A stretch of DNA of 64,000 nt from UMGS2069 sp900557585 (GCA_902476355.1 CABSCS010000008.1:1-64000); one strand, 5' to 3'; positions 25,901 to 34,138 are shown, numbered from the stretch's first letter. Numbers and translations are program-made. Notes: a model not told the origin generated them from the sequence alone.

Positions 25901-26508
25901 CAATTGAGGAACTTAAAGAGGTTACAAGCCGATATGAAGACCTTACAACCCAACGTGACGACCTTAAAAATGCAGAAAATGATTTGCTCAAAATCATCAA
26001 AGAACTTACAACCGAAATGGAGTCTAAGTTCAAAACACAATTTGACCAAATCAACACTAACTTCCAAAAAACATTCAGAGAGTTGTTTGGTGGTGGTCGT
26101 GCGGAACTTCGTCTTGACCAAACCGAAGAGGCAAGTCTTCTTGAATGCGGAATTGACATTATTGCAGAGCCACCTGGAAAGAAACTTCAAAGCATCACTT
26201 TGCTTTCTGGTGGTGAAAAGGCGCTTACTGCTGTTGCAATTTTGTTTGCAATTTTGAAACTTCGTCCAATGCCTTTCTGCGTTCTTGACGAAATTGAAGC
26301 CGCTCTTGACGATGCGAACGTTGAGCGCTTTGCAAAATATCTTAAAAATTTCAGTTCAGACACACAATTTATTGTTATCACACACAGAAAGCCAACAATG
26401 GAACTTGCCGACTGTCTCTATGGTGTAACCATGGAAGAAAAGGGTGTTTCAAAAATGGTTTCAGTAAAATTGAGTGACGCTGTTAAAAATTCAACCGAAG
26501 GAGCATAA
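22909..26508 (+). CDS. smc: chromosome segregation protein SMC
   Basis: A 1199-residue SMC ATPase that loops and compacts the chromosome with ScpA and ScpB. Walker A GPNGCGKSN is at 31-39. Long coiled coils (about 170-500 and 680-1010) flank a hinge near 510-670 containing GGMIVGVVAKLM and GGTVIVDNL. The C-terminal head carries the signature LLSGGEKALTA and Walker B CVLDEIEAALDD. Length is normal. GGAAAG precedes ATG 22909, and ftsY follows at once. Confidence 0.98.
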   Translation: MKFKELDIYGFKSFADKLEVKFEAGITGIVGPNGCGKSNVADSIRWVMGEQSAKSLRGASMQDVIFNGTEARKPQSFCEVSLIFDNSTKIFPVDYDEVVLTRKLYRSGESEYLINKNPCRLKDITDILHDSGLGKESYCVIGQGKIDSLLSAKPEERRSVFEEAAGISKFKNRKIEAERKLERTRDNLTRLYDIISELENRLGPLTKQSENAKKFLELRDRLKNLELNIYVYQYDNAATNKAQINEKLDAINEELELKTADFEKAVNAFNNCSQKIQDLDKNIEQLRDELLNLTVGLEKKSGEAKLLQEKIANLKTSSDKLDSDIKQDEILRDSIACALEEKKKSLALQNTMLEELEKQSEKINDEYLEVADRLLVGEKQAEEQEGEIYSTLESLGDVKSNLSSIKTEKQALLDKKVEVENRQKELSNAIASLNDELANGQKLFGETQKTIDELKENQQAMIDKQQDLENKNVLIARTLDDKKIDYHAKLSRAKVLQEMQEDNEGYIISVKRLLEQSKTNSTLGGMIVGVVAKLMKVPEKLETAIEMALGASVQNIVTKNEEDAKYIVNYLKQNRYGRATFLPISSVKERSVPDFVKAKLNTRGVLGIANELISYDKKLDPIFKHLLGGTVIVDNLDNAVEIAKATSYTTKLVTLDGDIINPQGSISGGSKKENTTNLIGREREIEDLNKALEIEKEEVRVLLEKQQKCNALIAENNDKLIKIGEQIHEKEVESAKQTENIYRIEDTIALQEREKRSTDFSLETILDRLDALETALAKVASEEREMTDKKEEASATKRKENSRFDLLRKQRETLYDTLTELKVKIASGTTNKSSLENEIERFETQIADSNVRSRENKLEYQKQLTLISELQSSLDSLMQESAYKGNMDALRDVRDKLASLDQVKVQMQVEMNDADQKKMSLSTEIQRASDKKTKEEMNLAKIDTDIETMQERVWEEYNMTYANAAEFKLPEFNLSEGLAESAKIKKQISALGYVNVAAIEELKEVTSRYEDLTTQRDDLKNAENDLLKIIKELTTEMESKFKTQFDQINTNFQKTFRELFGGGRAELRLDQTEEASLLECGIDIIAEPPGKKLQSITLLSGGEKALTAVAILFAILKLRPMPFCVLDEIEAALDDANVERFAKYLKNFSSDTQFIVITHRKPTMELADCLYGVTMEEKGVSKMVSVKLSDAVKNSTEGA

Positions 26509-26509
26509 A

Positions 26510-27409
26510 ATGGGATTTTGGTCTAGACTTTTCGAAGGAATGAAAAAAACAAAAAAATCATTTTCAGAAAAACTCAAATATATTTTCACCGGAAATGACA
26601 TTGATGAAGATTTCTTTGAAGAACTCGAATTTTGCTTGATTTCTGCCGACATTGGTGCAGACACAACCGAATATATTCTTGACGAAATTCGTAAAGAAGC
26701 AAAAAAACTCAAACTTAAAACAACCGATCAGTGCAAAGACCTTTTAAAGAAAACAATGCAGTCGATTTTGGATAAAAATCAACCAGAGCCATATCAATAT
26801 CCATGTGTAATCATGGTTATTGGTGTGAATGGGGTTGGGAAAACAACAACTCTTGGAAAACTTGCAAAAAAGTTTACAGACGAGGGCAAAAAAGTTGTTC
26901 TTGCTGCTGCCGACACGTTCAGAGCGGCTGCTTCTGACCAACTTGAAATTTGGGCGAACCGTGCAAAAGTTAAAATTGTAACAAATGAGCAGGGTGCAGA
27001 CCCAGGAGCTGTTGTTTATGACAGCATTCAAGCGGCAAAAGCAAGAAATGCAGATGTTCTGCTTATCGACACCGCAGGACGACTTCACAATAAAGTGAAT
27101 TTGATGGAAGAACTCAAAAAGATTTCAAGAGTTGTTCAAAAAGAATTTCCAGAAGCAGAATATCACAAAATGATTGTTGTTGATGGCACAACTGGTCAAA
27201 ACTCACTCAGTCAAGTTGAACTTTTCAACGAGGCGGTTGGACTTACAGATGTAACAAACACCAAACTTGACGGAACAAGCAAAGGTGGCTTTTTGGTTGC
27301 ACTTGCGAACGATTTTGATGTTCAAATTCGCTATGTCGGTGTTGGTGAGTCTGCCGAAGATTTGATAGATTTCGATAGCAAAGAATTTGTTGATTCTATC
27401 ATTGAATAG
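26510..27409 (+). CDS. ftsY: signal recognition particle receptor FtsY
   Basis: A 299-residue GTPase receptor at the membrane that docks ribosome-SRP complexes to the Sec translocon. It has an N domain, then the G domain with P-loop GVNGVGKTT at 105-113. DTFRAAASDQL, LIDTAGRL and TKLDGTSKGG are the further GTPase motifs. The acidic A domain is short, as in Bacillota. ATG 26510 (MGFWSRLF) has GAAGGAG upstream at the end of smc, so the pair is co-translated. Confidence 0.97.
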   Translation: MGFWSRLFEGMKKTKKSFSEKLKYIFTGNDIDEDFFEELEFCLISADIGADTTEYILDEIRKEAKKLKLKTTDQCKDLLKKTMQSILDKNQPEPYQYPCVIMVIGVNGVGKTTTLGKLAKKFTDEGKKVVLAAADTFRAAASDQLEIWANRAKVKIVTNEQGADPGAVVYDSIQAAKARNADVLLIDTAGRLHNKVNLMEELKKISRVVQKEFPEAEYHKMIVVDGTTGQNSLSQVELFNEAVGLTDVTNTKLDGTSKGGFLVALANDFDVQIRYVGVGESAEDLIDFDSKEFVDSIIE

Positions 27410-27545
27410 TTTTTTGTTTGATTATTATATAATAATCCATAAAAAGCAATAAAAATCTATAAAATTATATTGACAAAATGCGTGAAAAATAATATACTTG
27501 TAAAGTAAATTTGCTTTACACAATAATTTTTCATTTGAAGGTGTT

Positions 27546-27890
27546 ATGGAAAAGGATATTCTTGGCAGTTTGCTTCTTGATTTCTATGGCAACATGCTCA
27601 CAGAAAAACAAAAAGAAGTGATGAATCTTTATGTTGATTGCGACACTGGTCTTTCAGAAATTGCATCAATTGTTGGTTCGTCGCGTCAAGCGGTTTATGA
27701 AATGATAAAGGTTTCAGAGAAAACGCTTGGCGAACTTGAAAGCAAACTTGGCTGTGTGAAAAAATATCTTGAAAACCGCAACAATCTGATTGAATGCAAG
27801 CAATTGCTTGAACAATTTCTTGAAAAAAACAATAATAAAGAAATTGAATCTGTGCTTGAAAAAGTGCAAAAAGTTCTTGAAAATCAATAA
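27546..27890 (+). CDS. ylxM: YlxM-like helix-turn-helix protein of the SRP operon
   Basis: A 114-residue protein of the YlxM/UPF0122 family. The sigma-70 region 4-like helix-turn-helix spans about residues 18-60 (LTEKQKEVMNLYVD, then LSEIASIVGSSRQAVYEM), followed by a helical tail. YlxM precedes ffh in most Bacillota and has been reported to interact with the SRP in streptococci. GAAGG precedes the ATG. A TTGACA element near 27470 with TATACT downstream starts a new transcript here. The ffh gene follows after 11 bases. Confidence 0.92.
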   Translation: MEKDILGSLLLDFYGNMLTEKQKEVMNLYVDCDTGLSEIASIVGSSRQAVYEMIKVSEKTLGELESKLGCVKKYLENRNNLIECKQLLEQFLEKNNNKEIESVLEKVQKVLENQ

Positions 27891-27901
27891 GGAGAATGCC
27901 A

Positions 27902-29227
27902 ATGGGAATGTTTGGAAGTTTAAGCGAAAGATTAAATCACATTTTTTCTAAACTCACAAAACGTGGAAAACTTACTGAACTTGAAATCAAGCAGGCAATG
28001 CGTGAAGTTCGTGTTGCTCTTCTTGAAGCAGACGTAAACTTTGTTGTTGCAAAAGATTTCATCAACAAAGTCAGCGAAAAGGCAGTTGGTGAAACAATTT
28101 TAAATAGCCTTACACCAGGACAACAAGTAATCAAAATTGTAAACGAAGAACTTATTGCTTTAATGGGTAGCACTTCTTCAAAACTTGAAGTTTCTTCAAC
28201 ACCACCAACAGTTATCATGATGTGTGGTTTGCAAGGTGCCGGAAAAACAACAATGTGCGGAAAACTCGGCTTCATGCTTAAAAAGCAAGGAAAGAAACCG
28301 CTTCTTGTTGCTTGTGATATCTATCGTCCAGCGGCAATCAGCCAACTTCGAATTGTTGCAAAAAATGCTGGCGTAGATTTCTTTGAAAAAGGAACTATCA
28401 AACCAGAAAAAATTGCACTTGAAGCCATTGCACACGCAAAGAAAATGGGGCTTGACACCGTTATTATTGATACAGCCGGTCGTCTTCAAATCAATGAAGA
28501 ATTGATGCAGGAACTTGTAAACATTAAAAACGCAGTAAAGCCAACCGAAATTTTGCTTACTGTTGACGCAATGACAGGTCAAGAGGCAGTGGATGGTGGA
28601 AAAGAGTTTGATGACAAACTTGACATTACTGGAACAATCTTGACAAAACTTGATGGTGACACTCGTGGTGGTGCTGCGCTTTCAATCAAAGCCGTAACCG
28701 GAAAACCAATCAAATTCTGCGGAACTGGTGAAAAGATTGGAGACCTTGAACCTTTCTATCCAGACCGCATGGCTTCGCGTATCCTTGGAATGGGTGATGT
28801 TTTAACACTTATTGAAAAGGCACAAGCAAACATGGACGAAGCCCAAATGAAAAAACTTGAAGAAAACATTCGAAAGAATACTTTCACTTTTGATGATTTC
28901 TTGCTTCAATTTGAGCAACTTTCAAAAATGGGAAGTTTAGGCGACCTAATATCAATGATTCCTGGATTTGCTGGAAAAATCAGACCAGAAGACATTGATG
29001 AAAGCAACATCAAAGTGTACAAAGCAATCATTCAATCAATGACTCCAAAAGAAAGGGTGAATCCAGACCTTATCAAAGCAAGTCAAAGAAAACGTATTGC
29101 GAAAGGAAGTGGAACTTCGATTCAGCAAGTGAACCAACTTATCAAACAGTTTGAGCAAACCAAACTTATGATGAAAAACCAAAACAACCCACGTCTTCAA
29201 AAAATGATGATGGGTAGAAGATTTTAA
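27902..29227 (+). CDS. ffh: signal recognition particle protein Ffh
   Basis: A 441-residue GTPase that binds signal peptides and SRP RNA. The P-loop GLQGAGKTT is at 109-117. DIYRPAAISQL, IDTAGRLQI and TKLDGDTRGGA follow, and a Met-rich M domain ends with MMKNQNNPRLQKMMMG. Three ATG codons (27896, 27902, 27908) are in frame; 27902 is best spaced from GGAG at 27891-27894. The small SRP RNA gene is not in the window. Confidence 0.97.
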   Translation: MGMFGSLSERLNHIFSKLTKRGKLTELEIKQAMREVRVALLEADVNFVVAKDFINKVSEKAVGETILNSLTPGQQVIKIVNEELIALMGSTSSKLEVSSTPPTVIMMCGLQGAGKTTMCGKLGFMLKKQGKKPLLVACDIYRPAAISQLRIVAKNAGVDFFEKGTIKPEKIALEAIAHAKKMGLDTVIIDTAGRLQINEELMQELVNIKNAVKPTEILLTVDAMTGQEAVDGGKEFDDKLDITGTILTKLDGDTRGGAALSIKAVTGKPIKFCGTGEKIGDLEPFYPDRMASRILGMGDVLTLIEKAQANMDEAQMKKLEENIRKNTFTFDDFLLQFEQLSKMGSLGDLISMIPGFAGKIRPEDIDESNIKVYKAIIQSMTPKERVNPDLIKASQRKRIAKGSGTSIQQVNQLIKQFEQTKLMMKNQNNPRLQKMMMGRRF

Positions 29228-29282
29228 TATAAACCAAGCCAAATGCTTGCGGATATATAATTTATAACAGGAGGAAAAAATA

Positions 29283-29579
29283 ATGGCAGTTAAAATGAGA
29301 CTTACAAGACTTGGAGATAAAAAATCACCATTTTATCGTATTGTCGTTGCAGATTCAAGAAAAGCAAGAGATGGAGAATATGTAGACCTTGTTGGAACAT
29401 ACAATCCACTTGTAAACGAGAACGATGTTAACATTGATCTTGAAAAAGCAAAAAAATGGCTTGCTAATGGTGCTCAACCAACCGACACTGTGAAGATGCT
29501 TCTTCAAAAAGTTGGTGCAATTGAAGCAAAGAAACCAGTTGCAAAAAAATCAACAAAAAAAGCACCTAAAGCAGAATAG
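29283..29579 (+). CDS. rpsP: 30S ribosomal protein S16
   Basis: A 98-residue small-subunit protein. The N-terminus VKMRLTRLGDKKSPFYRIVV and the DGEYVDLVGTYNPL segment are diagnostic for S16. A Lys/Ala-rich tail extends it slightly. AGGAGG precedes ATG 29283. Confidence 0.98.
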   Translation: MAVKMRLTRLGDKKSPFYRIVVADSRKARDGEYVDLVGTYNPLVNENDVNIDLEKAKKWLANGAQPTDTVKMLLQKVGAIEAKKPVAKKSTKKAPKAE

Positions 29580-29596
29580 TGTTTGCGAGGTGGAAC

Positions 29597-29824
29597 ATGA
29601 AAGAACTTTTAGAGTATATTGTGAAACAAATCGTTTCAAAACCAGAAGAAGTTGAAGTTTCTGAAACAACCTCTGGAAACAATGTTGACCTTGTTGTTAA
29701 AGTTGCAGAAGATGATCTTGGCGCTGTGATTGGAAAAAGCGGAAAAGTTGCAAACTCAATCAGAAGCGTTGTAAGAACAAGTGCAAAGAAATTTAACAAA
29801 CGCGTAAACATTAAATTTATGTAA
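29597..29824 (+). CDS. khpA: KH-domain RNA-binding protein KhpA
   Basis: A 75-residue protein made of one KH domain with the GXXG loop seen in AVIGKSGKVANSIR. KhpA (formerly YlqC) binds RNA, often together with KhpB, and influences cell elongation and division in streptococci. It keeps its usual place between rpsP and rimM. GCGAGGTGG precedes ATG 29597. A terminator follows, splitting the usual rpsP-khpA-rimM-trmD operon. Confidence 0.93.
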   Translation: MKELLEYIVKQIVSKPEEVEVSETTSGNNVDLVVKVAEDDLGAVIGKSGKVANSIRSVVRTSAKKFNKRVNIKFM

Positions 29825-29832
29825 AATAAAAA

Positions 29833-29862
29833 GATGATGGCTTTTGGCTATCATTTTTTTAT
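29833..29862 (+). terminator. intrinsic terminator after khpA
   Basis: ATGAT pairs with ATCAT around a GGCTTTTGGCT core, followed by seven T residues. Confidence 0.6.
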
Positions 29863-30387
29863 GCATGTTTTTACGATGAAGATTAAAAATCTTTGATTTT
29901 TAATGTGATATTAAACTGAAGTGTTATTTGACTTACTTTGACCTTTACTAGTGTTGAAAATTTTTTTAATCGTGTTCCATGATAGAGTGTAGTGTAATGT
30001 AATAGTGTTTTATAAAGCCACGCGGTTTATCTGCACAAAATTATAAATCATATTTATATCATTATTGTTGTTGGATAGTTTACTCATAAAAACATGCATT
30101 TTATATTTTAAAACTGTAATTAAATCTATATCATTATTACGGCTAAGCATAATAGAATGATATTCGTTTTTATATTTCATATCTTATATAATTATTTTTA
30201 GATAGTGGTGCTCAAAATTTAATTATTTTAAAAAATATTCTGTCTCACAGCGTCACAGCGTTTTGTATTTATTGCTTTTATGAAAAATTTAATTTTTGGC
30301 TTTATGATTTGATAAAATGTGAGCACTATTTTCAAAATGTCTTTGAAAATGAGATGAGATGTGATATACTTTATGCGAGGTAGAAAA
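29863..30387. other. 525-bp AT-rich intergenic region between khpA and rimM
   Basis: No convincing reading frame is seen on either strand. Apart from the CtsR operator at 29927-29943 it holds AT-rich stretches, ATATCATTATT at about 30055 and again near 30130, and a direct repeat CAGCGTCACAGCG near 30250. A TATACT -10 element just before 30370 probably belongs to the rimM promoter. It may be a decayed stress gene or a region carrying an unannotated RNA. Confidence 0.4.
29927..29943 (+). promoter_or_regulatory. CtsR operator with no obvious target gene
   Basis: TTTGACTTACTTTGACC is two perfect TTTGACY heptads separated by three bases, the same form as the operator in front of ctsR at 52243-52259. 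No good -10 box follows at the right distance on the plus strand. The nearest downstream gene on that strand is rimM, 445 bp away. Confidence 0.65.
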
Positions 30388-30915
30388 ATGGACAATAAAA
30401 TCTGTGTTGCAATTGTGCGCAAGCCACAAGGAATTAAAGGCGAAGTTAAAGTTTCTGTTTTGATGGACAATCCAGAACTTATCAAAAAGATAGATAAACT
30501 TTATCTTGACTCTGGCGAAGAGTTGAATGTGAAAAGAGTTTTCAATTTGGGAACTGAATATGGAATTGGTTTTGAACAATTTTCAAATCCAGAAGAAACT
30601 TTGAGAATCAAAAATAAAAATCTTTATGCCGATAAGAATGTTGTTCGTGAACTTCTTCATAACAACAATTTTTTCATTGCAGACCTTATTGGCAAAACCG
30701 CAGTGTTTGAAGATGGAACCGTTGTTGGCGAAATTACAGATATTGAGAACTATGGCTCGTCTGATGTTGTTTTTGTGAAGAGTGATACATTTTCAAATCT
30801 TTGCTTTGCGAACACTGGGGACATTTTTCTTTCAATTGATGAAAAGAACAATCAAGTGAAAATTGACAAAGAAAAATTTATGCAAACAAAAATTTGCGAC
30901 CAAGATGAGGAATAA
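30388..30915 (+). CDS. rimM: ribosome maturation factor RimM
   Basis: A 175-residue 30S assembly factor that binds S19 and the 16S 3' domain. The N-terminal RimM beta-barrel shows VAIVRKPQGIKGEVKV, and a C-terminal PRC-barrel contains LIGKTAVFEDGTVVGEITDI. ATG 30388 follows GCGAGG; an earlier in-frame ATG at 30361 overlaps the promoter. trmD starts one base after its stop. Confidence 0.95.
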   Translation: MDNKICVAIVRKPQGIKGEVKVSVLMDNPELIKKIDKLYLDSGEELNVKRVFNLGTEYGIGFEQFSNPEETLRIKNKNLYADKNVVRELLHNNNFFIADLIGKTAVFEDGTVVGEITDIENYGSSDVVFVKSDTFSNLCFANTGDIFLSIDEKNNQVKIDKEKFMQTKICDQDEE

Positions 30916-30916
30916 A

Positions 30917-31585
30917 ATGAGAATTGACATTTTAACGCTTTTTCCAGAAATGTTTGATGCACTCAAACATAGTCTGATTGGAAAGGCGACTGATAAAAAT
31001 CTTTTGCAAATTAACGTTATAAACATTCGCGACTTTTCAAAAGATAAACACAAGAAGTGTGATGACTATACCTATGGCGGTGGAAGCGGAATGCTTATGA
31101 CACCTCAACCAATTTATGATGCAATGACAAGCATAGAAGGATATGAGAAAGCACATAAAATTTATTTGAGCCCTTGTGGCAAACAATTGAAGCAAAGCGT
31201 AGTAAAAAGTTTGACTTTCTTTGACCATATCATATTGCTTTGTGGTCATTATGAGGGTGTGGATCAACGAATTATTGATTTGCTTATTGATGACGAAATT
31301 TCAATTGGTGATTATGTTTTGACAGGAGGGGAACTTCCAGCAATGGTTTTGATTGATTCTGTTTCAAGATACATTCCTGGTGTGCTTGGAAATGAAGAGT
31401 CGGTTGTTGATGAAAGTTTTTCGCAAAACAATCTTGAATATCCACAATACACACGACCTGTTGATTTCATGGGACACAAGGTTCCAGATGTTTTGATTTC
31501 TGGTGATCATGCAAAAGTTGATTTGTGGAGAAAAGAGCAATCTGAAAAAATTACAAAAGAACGCCGTCCTGATTTGAAAAATTAA
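30917..31585 (+). CDS. trmD: tRNA (guanine-37 N1)-methyltransferase TrmD
   Basis: A 222-residue SPOUT enzyme that makes m1G37 in tRNAs reading CUN, CCN and CGG codons, preventing frameshifting. DILTLFPEMF at the N-terminus, CGHYEGVDQRI and SIGDYVLTGGELPAM (the SAM-binding knot) are diagnostic. ATG 30917 behind GAGGAATAAA is preferred to a start 54 bases earlier inside rimM. It is coupled with rimM. Its usual partner rplS is displaced downstream here. Confidence 0.97.
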   Translation: MRIDILTLFPEMFDALKHSLIGKATDKNLLQINVINIRDFSKDKHKKCDDYTYGGGSGMLMTPQPIYDAMTSIEGYEKAHKIYLSPCGKQLKQSVVKSLTFFDHIILLCGHYEGVDQRIIDLLIDDEISIGDYVLTGGELPAMVLIDSVSRYIPGVLGNEESVVDESFSQNNLEYPQYTRPVDFMGHKVPDVLISGDHAKVDLWRKEQSEKITKERRPDLKN

Positions 31586-31616
31586 ACATGGCGATTTTAT
31601 TTATAGGAGAAAGAAA

Positions 31617-32471
31617 ATGAAGATAAACTGGTTTCCTGGACATATGAAAAAAAATCTAGACACAATGAAAGAGAACATCAAGAAAATTGATGTTGTTTTA
31701 TATGTGCTTGATGCTCGCGCTCCTTTTTCTTGTTTGAATCCTAAAATTGATGAGATTGTTGAACATAGAACAATTTTATATGTGATAAATAAAATTGATT
31801 TGATTGAAAAATCCGATGCCGATAAAATTGTTTCTTGTTTTAAAAAACAAAACAAAAATGTAATTGCTCTTCAAGCAACTGCATCTTCAAACCGAAATAT
31901 TTTGCTTTCAAAATTAAAGGAACTTGTTTCTGAAAAATATGAAAACAGGAAGAGCAAAGGAATTGAACCTGTCTTCAAAGTGATGGTTATTGGAACTCCA
32001 AACACTGGAAAATCAACAATTATAAACACCCTATATGGTCAAAAAAAAGCAATCACTGGCGACCGTGCTGGAGTTACAAAAGCAAATCAATGGGTGAAAA
32101 TCTCGGACAATTTTGTTTTGCTTGACACACCGGGAACTCTTTGGCCAAAACTTGAAAACGAAAAAATTGCAACAAATTTGGCATTTATTGGAAGCATTAA
32201 AACCGAGGTTATCGACCAAGAAGAACTTGGCTATGAACTTGCAAAATATTTGATTGACAACCACAAAAACAAACTTTCTGCGCGTTATGGAATTTCTAAT
32301 TTTGAACAAGAATACATTGCAATTTATGATGAAATTTTAAAGAAAATGGGTTGTCTGATTCGCGGTGGCGAGGTTGATTATAACCGTGGCACAACCAAAC
32401 TTTTAGATGATTTTCGAAGTGGAAGAATTGGAAAAATATGTCTTGACAATATAGATATATTTTGTAAATAA
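31617..32471 (+). CDS. rbgA: ribosome biogenesis GTPase RbgA (YlqF)
   Basis: A 284-residue circularly permuted GTPase that completes 50S subunit assembly. Starting WFPGHMKKNLDTM, it has the G4 motif NKIDL before the P-loop GTPNTGKST, and LLDTPGTLWP as G3, the order typical of permuted YlqF GTPases. A C-terminal RNA-binding helical domain follows. GGAGAAAG precedes ATG 31617. Confidence 0.96.
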   Translation: MKINWFPGHMKKNLDTMKENIKKIDVVLYVLDARAPFSCLNPKIDEIVEHRTILYVINKIDLIEKSDADKIVSCFKKQNKNVIALQATASSNRNILLSKLKELVSEKYENRKSKGIEPVFKVMVIGTPNTGKSTIINTLYGQKKAITGDRAGVTKANQWVKISDNFVLLDTPGTLWPKLENEKIATNLAFIGSIKTEVIDQEELGYELAKYLIDNHKNKLSARYGISNFEQEYIAIYDEILKKMGCLIRGGEVDYNRGTTKLLDDFRSGRIGKICLDNIDIFCK

Positions 32472-32549
32472 CGCAAAAAATATTGCTCAAGACGCTGTTT
32501 TGGTGCAATATTTCACATAAAAATATTAAAAAATGCGGTTTTTATAAAA

Positions 32550-33182
32550 ATGAATAAAAAAGAATACAATATTGAAGAAAAGAAAAAATATGAAAAATTG
32601 TTCTATGATAAAGGGCAAATTTTAGTTGGTGGTGCCGACGAAGTTGGCAGAGGTCCACTTGCTGGACCTGTTGTTTGTGCAGCCGTAATCATGCCTTATG
32701 ATTGCAATATTATTGGAATTGATGACAGCAAAAAACTTTCTGAAAAGAAGCGTGAAATGCTTTATGATGAAATTTTAAAACAAGCAATTGCATATGATAT
32801 TGAATATGTTTTTCAAGATGTTATTGATGAAATAAACATTCTTGAAGCAACAAAACTTTGCATGTCAAGAGCAATTAATAATTTAAAAGTGAAACCAGAT
32901 GTTGTTTTGGTTGACGCGTTAAAAGGACTTGACACGTCTTGCAAAACCGAGGCAATTATTCATGGCGATGCTCTTTCATATAACATTGGCGCTGCAAGTA
33001 TTATTGCAAAAGTGTCTCGTGATAGATTTATGAAAGAACTTGATTTGCAATATCCTCAATATGGTTTTGAGAAAAACAAAGGTTATGGAACAAAAGCGCA
33101 TATGGACGCTTTAAGGCAGTTTGGACCTTGTCCTGTTCATCGAAAATCATTCATTGGCTTTTTGGAGAATGAGCATGAATAA
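32550..33182 (+). CDS. rnhB: ribonuclease HII
   Basis: A 210-residue enzyme that removes ribonucleotides misincorporated in DNA. The catalytic motif GADEVGRGPLAGPVV holds the first Asp and Glu; DDSKKLSEKKRE, VDALKGLD and AASIIAKVSRD complete the active site. There is an extra N-terminal Lys/Glu segment of about 25 residues. No clear ribosome-binding site precedes ATG 32550. The start of yraN lies inside its end. Confidence 0.96.
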   Translation: MNKKEYNIEEKKKYEKLFYDKGQILVGGADEVGRGPLAGPVVCAAVIMPYDCNIIGIDDSKKLSEKKREMLYDEILKQAIAYDIEYVFQDVIDEINILEATKLCMSRAINNLKVKPDVVLVDALKGLDTSCKTEAIIHGDALSYNIGAASIIAKVSRDRFMKELDLQYPQYGFEKNKGYGTKAHMDALRQFGPCPVHRKSFIGFLENEHE

Positions 33183-33615
33183 GACGGGAATTGGTGCGTA
33201 TGGTGAGCAAATTGCTCAAAAATATTTGGTTAAAAATGGATATAAAGTGATTGCAAAAAACTGCATTTTTGCAGGTTGCGAGTTGGATATTGTATGCATT
33301 TTGACCAAAAACAAAGGAAAAAAGATTTTAAAGCGCAAATATAAAAATGGTGAAATCAAGTCTTCTGGAGCGCTGAAATTTCTTCTTGAATCGGTTCAAG
33401 ACACCATTGTTTTTGTTGAAGTGAAATATAGTTCAACCAAAATTTTTGGTGAACCAATGGAAAGAGTTGATGTTCATAAGCAAAATCAAATTGTGAAAGC
33501 GGCGCAAATATTTTGCACGAAAAATCAAATTTCAATGCCTTGCAGATTTGATGTTGTTTCTATTGTGGGTGACGAAATCACTCATATTAAAAACGCTTTT
33601 GATGCAAGATATTAA
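33175..33615 (+). CDS. YraN/UPF0102 nuclease-like protein with an insertion
   Basis: A 146-residue protein of the UPF0102 (YraN) family, which has a restriction-endonuclease-like fold. The N-terminus GAYGEQIAQKYLVKNGYKVI and the pairs ELD (36-38) and VFVEVK (79-84) match the family's metal-binding core. About 30 extra residues rich in Lys and Gly (roughly 44-74) separate ELDIVC from VFVEVK, where the family normally has a short hairpin. Function is unproven. ATG 33175, eight bases after GGAG, overlaps the end of rnhB. Confidence 0.85.
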   Translation: MNKTGIGAYGEQIAQKYLVKNGYKVIAKNCIFAGCELDIVCILTKNKGKKILKRKYKNGEIKSSGALKFLLESVQDTIVFVEVKYSSTKIFGEPMERVDVHKQNQIVKAAQIFCTKNQISMPCRFDVVSIVGDEITHIKNAFDARY

Positions 33616-33651
33616 ATATAATATTTTGTAAGTTTTATAGAAAAACACTTG

Positions 33652-33745
33652 CATTTCGTGTTTTAGTGTGATAAAATATCAAAGTAATTTGAGTGGTCCT
33701 CTGCACAAAGGGCTAGCACGAACACTCTATGCATACTTTATAAGG
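33652..33745 (+). promoter_or_regulatory. rplS promoter and structured leader (possible L19 leader)
   Basis: TTGCAT and TAAAAT at about 33652 and 33671 form a promoter. The following leader contains GAGTG (33691-33695) pairing with CACTC (33723-33727) and an inner CCT/AGG stem, then AAGGAGG before the ATG. Bacillota have autoregulatory L19 leaders at this position, and this structure is compatible, but I cannot confirm the consensus by eye. Confidence 0.45.
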
Positions 33746-33753
33746 AGGCAAAC

Positions 33754-34098
33754 ATGAGCAATATCATTGATGTTATCGAAAAAGAAGGCATGAGAACAGA
33801 CCTTCCTGAATTCGCAATTGGCGACACTGTAAAAGTTTTCGTTAAAGTTGTTGAAGGAACCCGTGAAAGACTTCAAGGTTTTGAAGGTGTGGTTATAGCT
33901 CGTAGAAATGGTGGTATCAGAGAAACATTCACAGTACGTCGTGTTTCATTTGGAATTGGAATTGAAAGAACATTCCCATTGCACTCTCCAAAAATCGACC
34001 ACATTGACATTATCCGTAAAGGTGATGTTAGACGCGCAAAACTCTATTATCTTCGTGAACGTTCTGGTAAGAGCGCAAAAATTAAAGACAAAATTTAA
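33754..34098 (+). CDS. rplS: 50S ribosomal protein L19
   Basis: A 114-residue large-subunit protein at the 30S/50S interface. FAIGDTVKVFVKVVEGTRER, GFEGVVIARRNGGIRETFTVR and the C-terminal RRAKLYYLRER are diagnostic. AAGGAGG precedes ATG 33754. It usually follows trmD directly; here rbgA, rnhB and yraN intervene and rplS has its own promoter, leader and terminator. Confidence 0.98.
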   Translation: MSNIIDVIEKEGMRTDLPEFAIGDTVKVFVKVVEGTRERLQGFEGVVIARRNGGIRETFTVRRVSFGIGIERTFPLHSPKIDHIDIIRKGDVRRAKLYYLRERSGKSAKIKDKI

Positions 34099-34103
34099 AA
34101 ATT

Positions 34104-34138
34104 ATAAATCAGGTTTAATGCCTGATTTATTTTTTTTG
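34104..34138 (+). terminator. intrinsic terminator of rplS
   Basis: ATAAATCAGG pairs with CCTGATTTAT over TTTAATG, followed by a T run. Confidence 0.85.
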
